The position numbers and the translations under genes were made by a program. The notes under the pieces are model-generated. The model saw nothing but the letters and a program-made list of their open reading frames with translations. It made no database searches and was not told the DNA's origin. A stretch of DNA of 64,000 nucleotides from Sphingobacterium corticibacterium (GTDB lineage: Bacteria > Bacteroidota > Bacteroidia > Sphingobacteriales > Sphingobacteriaceae), in contig NZ_SGIT01000006.1 of NCBI RefSeq assembly GCF_004208525.1, positions 104,612 to 168,611 on the forward strand. The letters are read 5' to 3'. Shown in pieces: positions 34,516 to 42,946 of this stretch. Numbering within the stretch: the stretch's first letter is position 1; each line of letters begins with the position of its first letter.

Positions 34516-35616
34516 ATGGTCAGGAATTTAATTTTTATCTATTTATGTACGATGAGTTTCCATGTATTTTCCCAAGGGATAAAAGACGCACGTTTAGAGG
34601 TTGTCGCGTCGTTCGGAAAATCGCAGCCCATCGGCGTGAGCGTTTCAACGGATAACCGGGTGTTCGTATCTTTTCCCAAAAAAGAACCCTATGCCATGGG
34701 GCTGTCTGAAATAGTCGATGGTGAACGTAAACCTTATCCGGATAAGGTTTGGAATGTGAAAGAAGGAATGCCGGATAGCCATTTTGTGAATGTGCAGGAC
34801 ATCTATATTGATACGGAGAATCAACTGTGGGTATTGGATTCTAAACCTTCTTCTGGGGCTTCTGTATTTGGAAAGGACGGTTCAGCGGAAAGCCTGCAAG
34901 GACAATTCAAATTGGTGCAGATAGATCTAGCAAGCAACAAGGTCGTTAGACAATATTCCTTTGATGATTTGGATAAAGCGAAGTCAGGGTTAAATGATGT
35001 TCGTGTGGATACCGATAAAAATCTAGCCTATCTTTCTGACCCTGGACAGGCGGGTATTGTGGTGTTAGATTTAAATACGTCGACAACAAGATTGGTACTG
35101 GCGGATTCTCCATTTACAAAAGCGGACCCTAACGTGGTGTTAAGTTATGCTGGGCAGGAGATGCGAGACAGCAAGGGTAATCCGTTCCGTTCTAATGTGA
35201 ACGGTATTGCATTGACAAAGGACAACAAATATTTCTATTTCAAACCGATTAATTCAACCAAACTTTATCGGATAGAAACGGTTTACCTCGCAGATGTATC
35301 TTTAACAGCGGAGGAATTGAAATCAAAGGTCGAGGACTTAGGAGAAACGGTGATTACCCATGGTTTAGTCGCCGATGTAAAAGGGAATATCTATTTAACT
35401 TCTTCGTTGGACTATAGTATTAAACGGTATACACCGGATGGTAAATTGGAGACGGTAGTACAAGATAGTCGTTTGATCTGGCCGGATTCCTTGGGCGTCG
35501 GAAGTGATGGTTATCTGTATTTTTCTTGTGCTCAGGTGAACCGTTTGCCGCAATGGAATGACGGTCAAGATAAGGCTTCTTATCCTTACGAGGTGTATCG
35601 TGTAAAAGTGTTATAG
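34516..35616 (+). CDS. major royal jelly/yellow-family beta-propeller, secreted
   Basis: Protein of 366 aa from ATG 34516 with a signal peptide ending FHVFSQG. The body matches the MRJP/yellow family (PF03022), a six-bladed propeller: GKSQPIGVSVSTDNRVFVSFPK, VQDIYIDTENQLWVLDSK, LNDVRVDTDKNLAYLSDPGQAGIVVLDL, HGLVADVKGNIYLTS, WPDSLGVGSDGYLYFSCAQ. Bacterial members are uncharacterised; related SMP-30-like folds are lactonases. As last gene of the iron operon it may act on or bind a siderophore. Its end overlaps the convergent Smr gene by 6 bp. Confidence 0.86.
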   Translation: MVRNLIFIYLCTMSFHVFSQGIKDARLEVVASFGKSQPIGVSVSTDNRVFVSFPKKEPYAMGLSEIVDGERKPYPDKVWNVKEGMPDSHFVNVQDIYIDTENQLWVLDSKPSSGASVFGKDGSAESLQGQFKLVQIDLASNKVVRQYSFDDLDKAKSGLNDVRVDTDKNLAYLSDPGQAGIVVLDLNTSTTRLVLADSPFTKADPNVVLSYAGQEMRDSKGNPFRSNVNGIALTKDNKYFYFKPINSTKLYRIETVYLADVSLTAEELKSKVEDLGETVITHGLVADVKGNIYLTSSLDYSIKRYTPDGKLETVVQDSRLIWPDSLGVGSDGYLYFSCAQVNRLPQWNDGQDKASYPYEVYRVKVL

Positions 35617-35916
35617 ACCGATATTAACGACCACGATATCTTCATTGTGATAGGAGGGGTGATAGCTGGCAATGGCGGCGCTCTGTCTATACTGTGCTAA
35701 TTCGTCATAAACGGCTTGACGCAATATACCCTTTCCTTTCCCGTGGATAAAACGTATTTCGGTGTAATCCCAATAGATGGCTGCGTCGAGCATCTCTCGC
35801 ATTAATTCCAGTGATTCTGCTAATAACTCATTGGTCTCATAGATGTCGAGGTTAGCCAGAAAAGCTTCGGCATGTAAATCTACTGTCTTTGGTGGTTTAG
35901 ATAGTGTTCTTGCCAT
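35611..35916 (-). CDS. Smr-domain protein
   Basis: Small stand-alone Smr (small MutS-related, PF01713) protein of 101 aa. The motif DLHAEAF near the start and IRFIHGKGKGILRQAVYDEL are the two hallmark blocks (DLHG-like and HGxGxG). Such proteins are nucleases or nick-binding factors; recent work links Smr domains to cleaving stalled mRNA. This looks like the C-terminal Smr part of the larger Bacteroidota DUF2027-Smr proteins. It lies 18 bp after the globin stop and may share its transcript. Confidence 0.88.
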   Translation of the reverse strand: MARTLSKPPKTVDLHAEAFLANLDIYETNELLAESLELMREMLDAAIYWDYTEIRFIHGKGKGILRQAVYDELAQYRQSAAIASYHPSYHNEDIVVVNIGL

Positions 35917-35934
35917 GTTAAAAATGAATCTACG

Positions 35935-36327
35935 TTAGAGCAAGGGCTTGAAAGGCGATTGTCGGATATGATCAAGTTTTACCTGGAATAAAGCGGCCAT
36001 TTTGCGGCCTCGACTTTTAGCCTCTTCGGCAACAGCCCCCTCGAATAGATCATTTACGGTCTTGTCAAAAAGCTGTAACCAGCGCTCGAAGTGTTCTGCT
36101 TCGATGGGCAATTGGGCATGGGGCGGAAATGGTCGACCTTGGTAGGTGTACTCATCAAGAAGGATTGTTTGCCAGAATGTATACATCTTTTCCAAATGCA
36201 CCGGCCAGCGACCATCCAATTTGCTGTTGAAAATCGGACCAATACGATCGTCTTCTTGTACGCGACCATAAAAAGTATCGACCATCAATTTAATATCCTC
36301 CAACGTCCGTATATCTGCTTTTGCCAT
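35935..36327 (-). CDS. group III truncated haemoglobin
   Basis: Heme protein of 130 aa: the 2-on-2 globin core with LEDIKLMVDTFYGRVQEDDRIGPIF, HLEKMYTFWQTIL, FPPHAQLPIEAEHFERWLQLFDKTV in which the His of EAEHF is the likely proximal ligand, and AALFQVKLDHIR. Group III globins lack the Gly-rich motifs of groups I and II. Proposed roles are NO/peroxide handling or oxygen shuttling in microaerobic cells, fitting an organism with a cbb3 oxidase. Monocistronic or co-transcribed with the Smr gene. Confidence 0.9.
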   Translation of the reverse strand: MAKADIRTLEDIKLMVDTFYGRVQEDDRIGPIFNSKLDGRWPVHLEKMYTFWQTILLDEYTYQGRPFPPHAQLPIEAEHFERWLQLFDKTVNDLFEGAVAEEAKSRGRKMAALFQVKLDHIRQSPFKPLL

Positions 36328-36381
36328 AACTTACCTCTAAGTTACAAAGTTAAACAAGAAATCAGAGAAAAAATATTCTTA

Positions 36382-36750
36382 TTAATAATCGTACTTTTCG
36401 ACCGACTTGATTTTGTTTTCGCCCTCTGTAAAGACGAGTGTAGGTTGATATGTATCTGCTTCTTCTGGCGATAGTTGGATAAAAGAAAGAATATGTACCG
36501 TATCACCCAATGTGGCATGAAGTGCTGCACCGCCATTCATACAAACTTCACCGCTACCTCTTTTTCCGGGTAGCACATAGGTCATGATACGGCTGCCACT
36601 GACCGCATTGTTAATATAGACTTGTTCATATTTTTTGATACCGGCTGCATCGAGTAAATCGGCATCGATTGTAATAGATCCATTGTATGCTACATTTGCC
36701 TCCGTAACCTTAACGGTGTGAATTTTTGCTTTTAAAATTGTTAATTTCAT
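36382..36750 (-). CDS. panD: aspartate 1-decarboxylase
   Basis: Pyruvoyl enzyme of 122 aa that makes beta-alanine for pantothenate. The self-cleavage site is visible in VAYNGSITID (Gly24-Ser25), the N-terminal Lys in LKAKIH, and the core NNAVSGSRIMTYVLPGKRGSGEVCMNGGAALHA with ERG-like KRGSG and NGGAA. PanC/PanB are not in this window. The gene is followed by the globin on the same strand and preceded at 16 bp by an unrelated ORF, so a shared transcript is possible. Confidence 0.95.
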   Translation of the reverse strand: MKLTILKAKIHTVKVTEANVAYNGSITIDADLLDAAGIKKYEQVYINNAVSGSRIMTYVLPGKRGSGEVCMNGGAALHATLGDTVHILSFIQLSPEEADTYQPTLVFTEGENKIKSVEKYDY

Positions 36751-36766
36751 CTATATAAATTTATTA

Positions 36767-37837
36767 TTATAAAATAGCTTTTATGTTTTCTCTATTGTCA
36801 TCTGCTTCTTGAAAGGCTGACCTTGCTGAAAATATGTAAAGATTATCGTCCTGTAAAATGGAGTAGCTGCTATGTAGGAAGTTGAAGGTAAAAGTATAGG
36901 GACGATTGATATCGAAATTTTGGATACAGGTCGTTTGTATTTTATATTCTAGATTTCCGGAAACAGCATATTTATAAATCACAAATATGTTTTCACCTTG
37001 GAGTTGCTCTAATCGGAACCAAGCGCCCTCACCAATACCGCCGATCCATTGCGCATGTGGAGGTACAAGGGGTGGACATGGCGGGGCCGATATCATGCCA
37101 GGTATTTGGTCTGATGCCAAATTCTGCGATCCTTTTTTTGTGAAATTATCCTTCAACAAGCCGAATTGGAACAACAGGGAGTCTTTTCGTTTCATTTTCC
37201 ATTGTTTGAGTATACCTTGCTCGTAACAAAAAACCTCTTCGTTAGGAGCGGCATTAACAACGTTACTCGTCGGGCTTGCTTTTAGGCATTCGGGATAAAG
37301 TATTTTACGCCGTCTTTTATCATCTGCGTCCATTCCTTCTGTTACTACTTGGGCTACAAATCGGGAACAGCTGTTGTTATTTTTTGCCAAAGCCCCATAT
37401 AAAATAGGTCCTTCGGCTACCAATTTTTCCGCATAGGCGACACATTTTGAAAAGGAAACTTTTTTACATATCGAGAAGACTGTACGTCCACCCCCATGTG
37501 TCGCCTCTTCTTTTTTACAAAGTTCTCTCAAAATTTCTTCTATGTTCTGGATCTCGTCTTGTGGCGTAATAACTGCTTTTGTGAATATTTCCAAACGTGG
37601 ATCAAAAAGAGTAGATCTTGCTCTTCCATAACCCCTTGGGGACAAATAACGACCGAAATCGAAATAACGTATGTTGCCACTATTTCTTTCGATAAGTAAT
37701 AAGGCCGCATGTCCTACTTTAAAATGGAGATTTTTTACAAGGCCTATCTGCTTTAAAAATATCATCCATTTTTCATCACCCAATGCAGTTTTATCGGGCC
37801 AAGAAATTGGAATAGCGATATCGGTAAACGTATACAT
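36767..37837 (-). CDS. unrecognised protein, possible permuted papain/NlpC-P60 fold
   Basis: Cytoplasmic protein of 356 aa from ATG 37837 (a TTG two codons upstream is also open). Residues 38-70 contain KVGHAALLLIERNSGNIRYF-DFGRY with His43, and about 115 residues later NNNSCSRFVAQVV with Cys157. His before Cys with these flanks is the order of circularly permuted NlpC/P60 or LRAT-like amidases; this is an inference from motifs. The second half (220-356) has a Pro-rich APPCPPLVPP loop and beta-rich sequence. It is 2 bp after the PLP enzyme gene, so the two form a unit. I do not recognise a named family with certainty. Confidence 0.75.
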   Translation of the reverse strand: MYTFTDIAIPISWPDKTALGDEKWMIFLKQIGLVKNLHFKVGHAALLLIERNSGNIRYFDFGRYLSPRGYGRARSTLFDPRLEIFTKAVITPQDEIQNIEEILRELCKKEEATHGGGRTVFSICKKVSFSKCVAYAEKLVAEGPILYGALAKNNNSCSRFVAQVVTEGMDADDKRRRKILYPECLKASPTSNVVNAAPNEEVFCYEQGILKQWKMKRKDSLLFQFGLLKDNFTKKGSQNLASDQIPGMISAPPCPPLVPPHAQWIGGIGEGAWFRLEQLQGENIFVIYKYAVSGNLEYKIQTTCIQNFDINRPYTFTFNFLHSSYSILQDDNLYIFSARSAFQEADDNRENIKAIL

Positions 37838-37839
37838 AT

Positions 37840-38829
37840 TCAAAAGTTAAAATGATCTGATGTTTGAAGAGGTGAGGGATGGTGAACTCTCTCGTTATAA
37901 AGTTTGCTCATATATCTACTCCCGTGATCCGGAAAGAATAGAACAACGATATCTGTTTTAGTAAGGGGTATTCGATCTCGATACCTTTCTAGAGATGCTA
38001 GTACGGCAGCGCTGGAAAACCCCGCTGTAAAGCCTGTTTGAGTATAATATTCGTTTGCGATGTGTTTCGTTTCCTGGTAATCTACCTGAAAGATGTGATC
38101 TATATAAGCCGCATCAAACGATCCTGGAATGAAATTTCTGCCGATGCCCTCAATCTGGTCAAAAGCTACCGTCTGATCGGGAAGCGTGCGATGTTGGAGA
38201 AAATGACTGAGAATAGAACCTCTGGGCTCTACTCCCCATACTTTAATCTTGGAGTGTTGCTCTTTTAAAAAACGTCCCGTGCCAGATATTGTGCCGCCTG
38301 TTCCGATGCCCGCTATGAAATGTGTAATGTTACCTTCTGTTTGTTCCCAGATTTCTGGTCCCGTTGTTTTGTAGTGCGCTCGGATGTTCTGGGAGTTATA
38401 GTATTGATTCGTAAAGTATGCATTAGGATGGTCGGATGCAAAGGATTGTGCCCGAAACTGCGTAGAATTGAAGTCATGTAAACCGTTTGAGTTCTCACAA
38501 ATTTCGATGTATGCACCCGCTTTTGTCAAAAGATCAATCTTCTCTTGTGAACAGCTTTGCGAAACGAATATTTTAGCACAGTATCCTAATTTTTTGGCTA
38601 TCAACGTAATTCCCAGTCCCGTATTACCGCTGCTCGCCTCTACAAAAATTCCACCAGGTTTGATTTTGTTTTTAGCGATAGCATCCTTAATCATAAACAA
38701 TGCGGGTCTATCTTTTGCAGACATCCCAGGATTATGAAATTCTTCTTTAATAAAAATGTTGGTGTGATATCGAGTGGAGAGAGCATCACAGCGCCGAAGT
38801 GGAGTATTGCCTATAAATTTGCTAATCAA
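37840..38829 (-). CDS. cysteine synthase-family PLP enzyme
   Basis: Fold-type II PLP enzyme of 329 aa. IGNTPLRR opens the protein; K39 in MSAKDRPA is the Schiff-base Lys; EASSGNTGLG binds the substrate carboxylate; GIGTGGTISGTGRFL holds the phosphate. The active-site loop has NPGMSAKD instead of the NPGxSxKDR of typical CysK, with the Arg retained. C-terminal EYYTQTGFTAGFSSAAVLASL corresponds to the EGxxxGxSSGA region but is altered (TGFTAGFSSAA), suggesting a non-CysK substrate, e.g. an SbnA-type diaminopropionate or unusual amino-acid synthase. The start is TTG 38829; no in-frame ATG lies between it and the upstream stop. Confidence 0.85.
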   Translation of the reverse strand: MISKFIGNTPLRRCDALSTRYHTNIFIKEEFHNPGMSAKDRPALFMIKDAIAKNKIKPGGIFVEASSGNTGLGITLIAKKLGYCAKIFVSQSCSQEKIDLLTKAGAYIEICENSNGLHDFNSTQFRAQSFASDHPNAYFTNQYYNSQNIRAHYKTTGPEIWEQTEGNITHFIAGIGTGGTISGTGRFLKEQHSKIKVWGVEPRGSILSHFLQHRTLPDQTVAFDQIEGIGRNFIPGSFDAAYIDHIFQVDYQETKHIANEYYTQTGFTAGFSSAAVLASLERYRDRIPLTKTDIVVLFFPDHGSRYMSKLYNERVHHPSPLQTSDHFNF

Positions 38830-38932
38830 AATATTGTCTTTCTTAATTATGCCATATCTATAACGAAGAAATAGGTGTTATAGCATATCCTAAGAACAAA
38901 TATTAGGTTCAATTTGGGAAACAATTGGGAAT

Positions 38933-39955
38933 TTATTTTCCTATAAATGTGCTGTCGCTTAATGTTTTAATGAAAGAAATAATATCATCCTTTTCCTGTT
39001 CGCTTAAGGGTATTCTATTATTGTTCTCTTTTAAGATAGGATCTAGGTTGTCAGCATCTAATACGCCATTATCGAAATAATCCAAAACGGCTCTTAAAGT
39101 GGGGAACTGGCCAAAACTACCATATGGTGCCGTGTATTCAGCATTTCTTAAAGATGGAACTCGAAAACTCATATAATCGCTAGAGACCCCTGTCACTCGC
39201 GCACGTCCTGCTTCTTCCGTACTAGGGTTTAATGGAAATCCTACATTTCTAAAACGTTGATCGGTAAACAGCGCTGTACTATGGCAGCTTTCACATTTAA
39301 TCTTAAACGCTTCATATCCCCTTGCCTCACGTTCTGTAAATACCTCTCCTTCGTTTCGCTTCACTTTATCATACTTGCTGTTAGCAGAGATCAGTGTATA
39401 TTCATACTGTGCAATACTTTTGTAAATTCTGTCAGGCGTAATATCTTCATCGCCGAATGCATTTTTGAATAAGTACTTATATTCATGGTCATCCTTTATT
39501 TTTCCAATGACTTCCATAATGGAGGAATTCATTTCCTCGTGTGTGATGATGGGGACTAGCGGCTGGCTTTCTAGCGTGAGTTTGTTGCCATCCCAATTAT
39601 AAAACTTCATAAAGGCCAAATTTTGAATAGGGGGGGTATTCCGTAGCCCTACTCTCCCATAAATTCCTATAGCCTGAACGTTATTGTCTGCAAAAGCACT
39701 CGATTGATGATGGCAATCTGCACATGAAATGGTATTATTCCCGCTGAACTTTTTCTCGTGGAATAATTTTTCGCCTAGTTCCACGCCATATTTTGTGGGT
39801 CTGTTCTGACTTACGGATGAATTTAGTGCCGGGAATCCGTCGGGAACGTATAACGAAATCTCTGGATTGTCGTGTGCTGTGAGTTGTGCAGTATCATTTT
39901 TTGAACAGGACAGCAGTACGAGTAGAATACATGATAGTATAGTTGCCTTTCTCAT
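38933..39955 (-). CDS. MbnH/MauG-type di-heme peroxidase, lipoprotein
   Basis: Periplasmic di-heme enzyme of 340 aa with lipobox LLSC. Two c-type heme sites are present, CADCH (78-82) and CESCH (221-225), in the CCP/MauG frame (PF03150), with NTPPIQNLAFMKFYNWDG and VPSLRNAEYTAPYGSFG. It follows an MbnP-like gene; in methanobactin operons MbnH oxidises a Trp of MbnP to kynurenine to create a copper site. The pair here sits behind a copper-type receptor, supporting MbnH over ordinary peroxidase. Confidence 0.88.
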   Translation of the reverse strand: MRKATILSCILLVLLSCSKNDTAQLTAHDNPEISLYVPDGFPALNSSVSQNRPTKYGVELGEKLFHEKKFSGNNTISCADCHHQSSAFADNNVQAIGIYGRVGLRNTPPIQNLAFMKFYNWDGNKLTLESQPLVPIITHEEMNSSIMEVIGKIKDDHEYKYLFKNAFGDEDITPDRIYKSIAQYEYTLISANSKYDKVKRNEGEVFTEREARGYEAFKIKCESCHSTALFTDQRFRNVGFPLNPSTEEAGRARVTGVSSDYMSFRVPSLRNAEYTAPYGSFGQFPTLRAVLDYFDNGVLDADNLDPILKENNNRIPLSEQEKDDIISFIKTLSDSTFIGK

Positions 39956-40019
39956 CGCTATAGGAAATCTAAATAAGAGCTGCCGTTGTTAGCACAGGTT
40001 GGCAGCTCTTTTCAATATA

Positions 40020-40871
40020 CTAGTTTTGAACGCTTTCAACAGAAAACATACCGGCGATATCACTGGATCCATTGCCGCCTAGGTTATCGACAAATAACAC
40101 CATATTCGCAGCTGTATGTACGCTCGGTGTAGCATTTCCTGCACCAAGTTCAATTGTGTTTGTCTTTCCGCTTAGTAGTTTGTCAAAGTCCGCCTTGATG
40201 GTGATTTTAGGAACATTGCTGCCAATTACTGCTTTATTCGGGAGCGTTAAGGTAATCTCTCTGTAAGCATCAACGCCTTGCGTGTAAGCGCCTTCTTCAC
40301 CTTCTACTGTACTTCCGGTATGGATAGATAGTTCTTTGTCGTCGGTGTCGTAAAAACCCTCTATTTTTCCGAAACGATATCCCGTTCCCCATTCCCAGTG
40401 CATTTTGGTATCGTTAGCACCAGCTTCGCCATAAAACTTCGGAAATCTCACCTGATCGAGTGTATTCAGTTCAGGTTTAACGCCCAACCCGAATTTGATC
40501 TGCTTATATTCACCTACAGGAATATTGGTCAATACATAATCTAACGTTTGTGGTTTTGCATGATTGATGACCGTTGCTCCCTTATCTAAATCATTGATGT
40601 TATAGGGGATTTCATTACCATCCACTTTTACCAGGCGAATGTTACTTATTACGTATTTCAGCTCTGAGAAATGATGGACTTGTCCTTCTGCGGAGGTGTT
40701 TTTTGTAGCTGTTGAAGATGTGGCATCTCCAAGGACAATCGTCTTGTCCTTAAAAGTGTTATGGAAATGCAACGTGATATTGTTGGCAACAGGGGCGTCG
40801 TCGTTCTTGCTACAGGCTGTAACTGCAAGTGCACATACCGACAATAATAGATAGTTTTTAAGTGTTTTCAT
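40020..40871 (-). CDS. MbnP-family copper-binding lipoprotein
   Basis: Lipoprotein of 283 aa from ATG 40871 with lipobox VTAC. The MbnP family pattern is clear: NNITLHFHNTFKDKTIVL, FSELKYVISNIRLVKVDG, IKFGLGV, and MHWEWGTGYRFGKIEGFY with W159 and W161, the region in which the modified Trp of MbnP lies. The partner di-heme enzyme gene follows by 64 bp. Expected to hold copper at the periplasm/outer membrane. Confidence 0.88.
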   Translation of the reverse strand: MKTLKNYLLLSVCALAVTACSKNDDAPVANNITLHFHNTFKDKTIVLGDATSSTATKNTSAEGQVHHFSELKYVISNIRLVKVDGNEIPYNINDLDKGATVINHAKPQTLDYVLTNIPVGEYKQIKFGLGVKPELNTLDQVRFPKFYGEAGANDTKMHWEWGTGYRFGKIEGFYDTDDKELSIHTGSTVEGEEGAYTQGVDAYREITLTLPNKAVIGSNVPKITIKADFDKLLSGKTNTIELGAGNATPSVHTAANMVLFVDNLGGNGSSDIAGMFSVESVQN

Positions 40872-40953
40872 CTTTTTTGATTTTAAGAGATTGTTTAAAA
40901 TGTTATTTGAAATTTTTGCTCTCGTTCTGAGCATCAGCGAAGAATCTTTGTTT

Positions 40954-42942
40954 TTAAAAGTTGAATTTTAATGAAGTGAAAATGTTACGTCCCATTCTCG
41001 GTATATTCCCCCAATCGGCATACGTACTGTAGTATTCATTGAATAAATTTTCAGCACCGATCTGCACAAAGGCTCTATAATTGTTGAGATTGAAAGTATA
41101 GTCGGCAGAGATGTTCCAAATTTGATAAGCGGGGGTGGGGTCTTCGCCATATTCCGGACTGTAATTATCCTGTGCAAAATCACCATGCAAAGACGTTTGA
41201 ATGCCAAATTTGTGATGCATAAAATGAAGGGATGTTTGATAGGTCAACGGACGGATGAAGGGTAGATTCCCATGTTGGTCGTCTGTTGCCCGCGCATAGC
41301 TAAGGGTTCCTTTCCAATGCAAGTGTTTTAGGATATCGTAGTTAGCATTCAAAGCCATGTTGAAAAGTTTAGCATAATTCAAGGAGGTATACCCCTTCAC
41401 ACCGACCGACTGGTAGTTCATCGGGCTTCCCAAACTCAAGATTTTTCCAACGATATAATTTTGGATATGAAAGTAGTTTGCTTTAACTTGTATACCTATT
41501 CCGTCCTTTTTAAATTCTGTGCTCGCATTAACTTCATAGGATATTTCATTCTTCAGGTCGGGGTTCCCAATATAATCGTATCGGTCGAAGCTGTTATATA
41601 TATAGTAACCATATCCTTCCGAAACAGATGGTGCTCTATGTCCGTAGCCCGCTCCCACGGAAAAATCAAACTGCCGGATATTTAGCTGATAACTTGTGTG
41701 CAAAGCTGGCAATATCCTGTTTTTTTCCTGCGGAGTACCGGGATAGAAAATCCAGTTAAATTCCACATATTTCGAGTGGTTGTAATTCAAGCCCAAAGAT
41801 CCACCGAAATTTAATCGGCTGATTTCTGAAAAATCCCAAGAATTATTTATTGATAAGCCTGCGAAACGAGTGGTAACCCAAGGCCAGCTGTATGCAAACA
41901 TAGTTTTATTGCTCCGGTCTTGTGGATACATAGTCATTTCCGCAATAGAAAGATTATCATAAGCATTTAACTGAATCTCTGCGCTATAAGCATGTCGTTT
42001 TAAATTCGCACGCGAAACTAGTCCGTAAGTAGTACTCCAGCCCGGCATATCCATATGGACTAAATTTTCAGGCCGTTTCGTATCGTCCATATAATGTTCC
42101 ATCGTATTGAAATATAGCTTGGTATCCCAGACGCGTACAATTCCCTCTTCAAACAATTGTTTATAAGCGGCTGACGTGATCAATGCACGGGAAAGCCATA
42201 AATCCATGGGTAGGGCAGGAAAGCCGACATCCTCTGCTTTGTCATATATAGCATCTACCCGAACGGAGGAAAGCGGTCCCGTTTTATAGGCTAGTCCTAA
42301 CGAAGTATTAAATTTGCGGTATTGCGAGTGATTTACTTCAGTGTTGTTTCCGTCAGAATAGTTGCCAGCTTTTCGGAAAGCAACACTTCCATCCGCTACA
42401 AACTTATCGCTTGAATAAGACAGGTTCCCTAGGTTGAAAAACTGTTTGTTATTGGTCTCAAAACCAGTTTGATAACCACCACTCCATGTTTTTTCCATCC
42501 CGAATGGGGTACTTTTTCTTTTCAGATCGATGCTTCCCGCAATCGTCGCGCCATGTATACTTCCCTCTTGACCCGATGTAATATCGATTGTGGAAAGGTT
42601 GTTACTTTCTACATACGAGGTGACGGGATCCATTTTATCTGTACATGCACCGAAAACATGCATCCCATCGATCGTAATGGTAGAGCGTTCCGTACTCATG
42701 TTGTTCAGTAGGGGCTCCCATGCGTATGCTCCGCGTTTGATGAAACTGATATTGTCAGAAGAGGCTAAAAATTCATCTACTGAAACCGCCATCTTCATTT
42801 CGTTTTCTATTTTTTTCTTAGCGGTGGCGATAACTTTCACTTCTTCAATTTGCTGAATACTATCGCGCTGGATATGCACCTGTTGTGCTTTAGCATTTAT
42901 TCCAAGAAAAAGAATTCCAAAAATAATATGTAGCTTCTTCAT
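40954..42942 (-). CDS. OprC/NosA-like copper TonB-dependent receptor
   Basis: Outer-membrane receptor of 662 aa from ATG 42942 with a signal peptide ending INAKAQ. The plug contains DGMHVFGACTDKMDPVTSYVE, the hallmark of OprC/NosA copper receptors; C100 and M104 form CxxxM, and a barrel loop EHYMDDTKRP supplies H283-x-M285, the HxM half of the Cu site described for OprC. The barrel ends in TSLKFNF. No CarboxypepD domain. It begins 4 bp after the upstream lipoprotein stop and is followed by mbnP/mbnH-like genes, making one copper operon. Confidence 0.92.
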   Translation of the reverse strand: MKKLHIIFGILFLGINAKAQQVHIQRDSIQQIEEVKVIATAKKKIENEMKMAVSVDEFLASSDNISFIKRGAYAWEPLLNNMSTERSTITIDGMHVFGACTDKMDPVTSYVESNNLSTIDITSGQEGSIHGATIAGSIDLKRKSTPFGMEKTWSGGYQTGFETNNKQFFNLGNLSYSSDKFVADGSVAFRKAGNYSDGNNTEVNHSQYRKFNTSLGLAYKTGPLSSVRVDAIYDKAEDVGFPALPMDLWLSRALITSAAYKQLFEEGIVRVWDTKLYFNTMEHYMDDTKRPENLVHMDMPGWSTTYGLVSRANLKRHAYSAEIQLNAYDNLSIAEMTMYPQDRSNKTMFAYSWPWVTTRFAGLSINNSWDFSEISRLNFGGSLGLNYNHSKYVEFNWIFYPGTPQEKNRILPALHTSYQLNIRQFDFSVGAGYGHRAPSVSEGYGYYIYNSFDRYDYIGNPDLKNEISYEVNASTEFKKDGIGIQVKANYFHIQNYIVGKILSLGSPMNYQSVGVKGYTSLNYAKLFNMALNANYDILKHLHWKGTLSYARATDDQHGNLPFIRPLTYQTSLHFMHHKFGIQTSLHGDFAQDNYSPEYGEDPTPAYQIWNISADYTFNLNNYRAFVQIGAENLFNEYYSTYADWGNIPRMGRNIFTSLKFNF

Positions 42943-42946
42943 ATAT

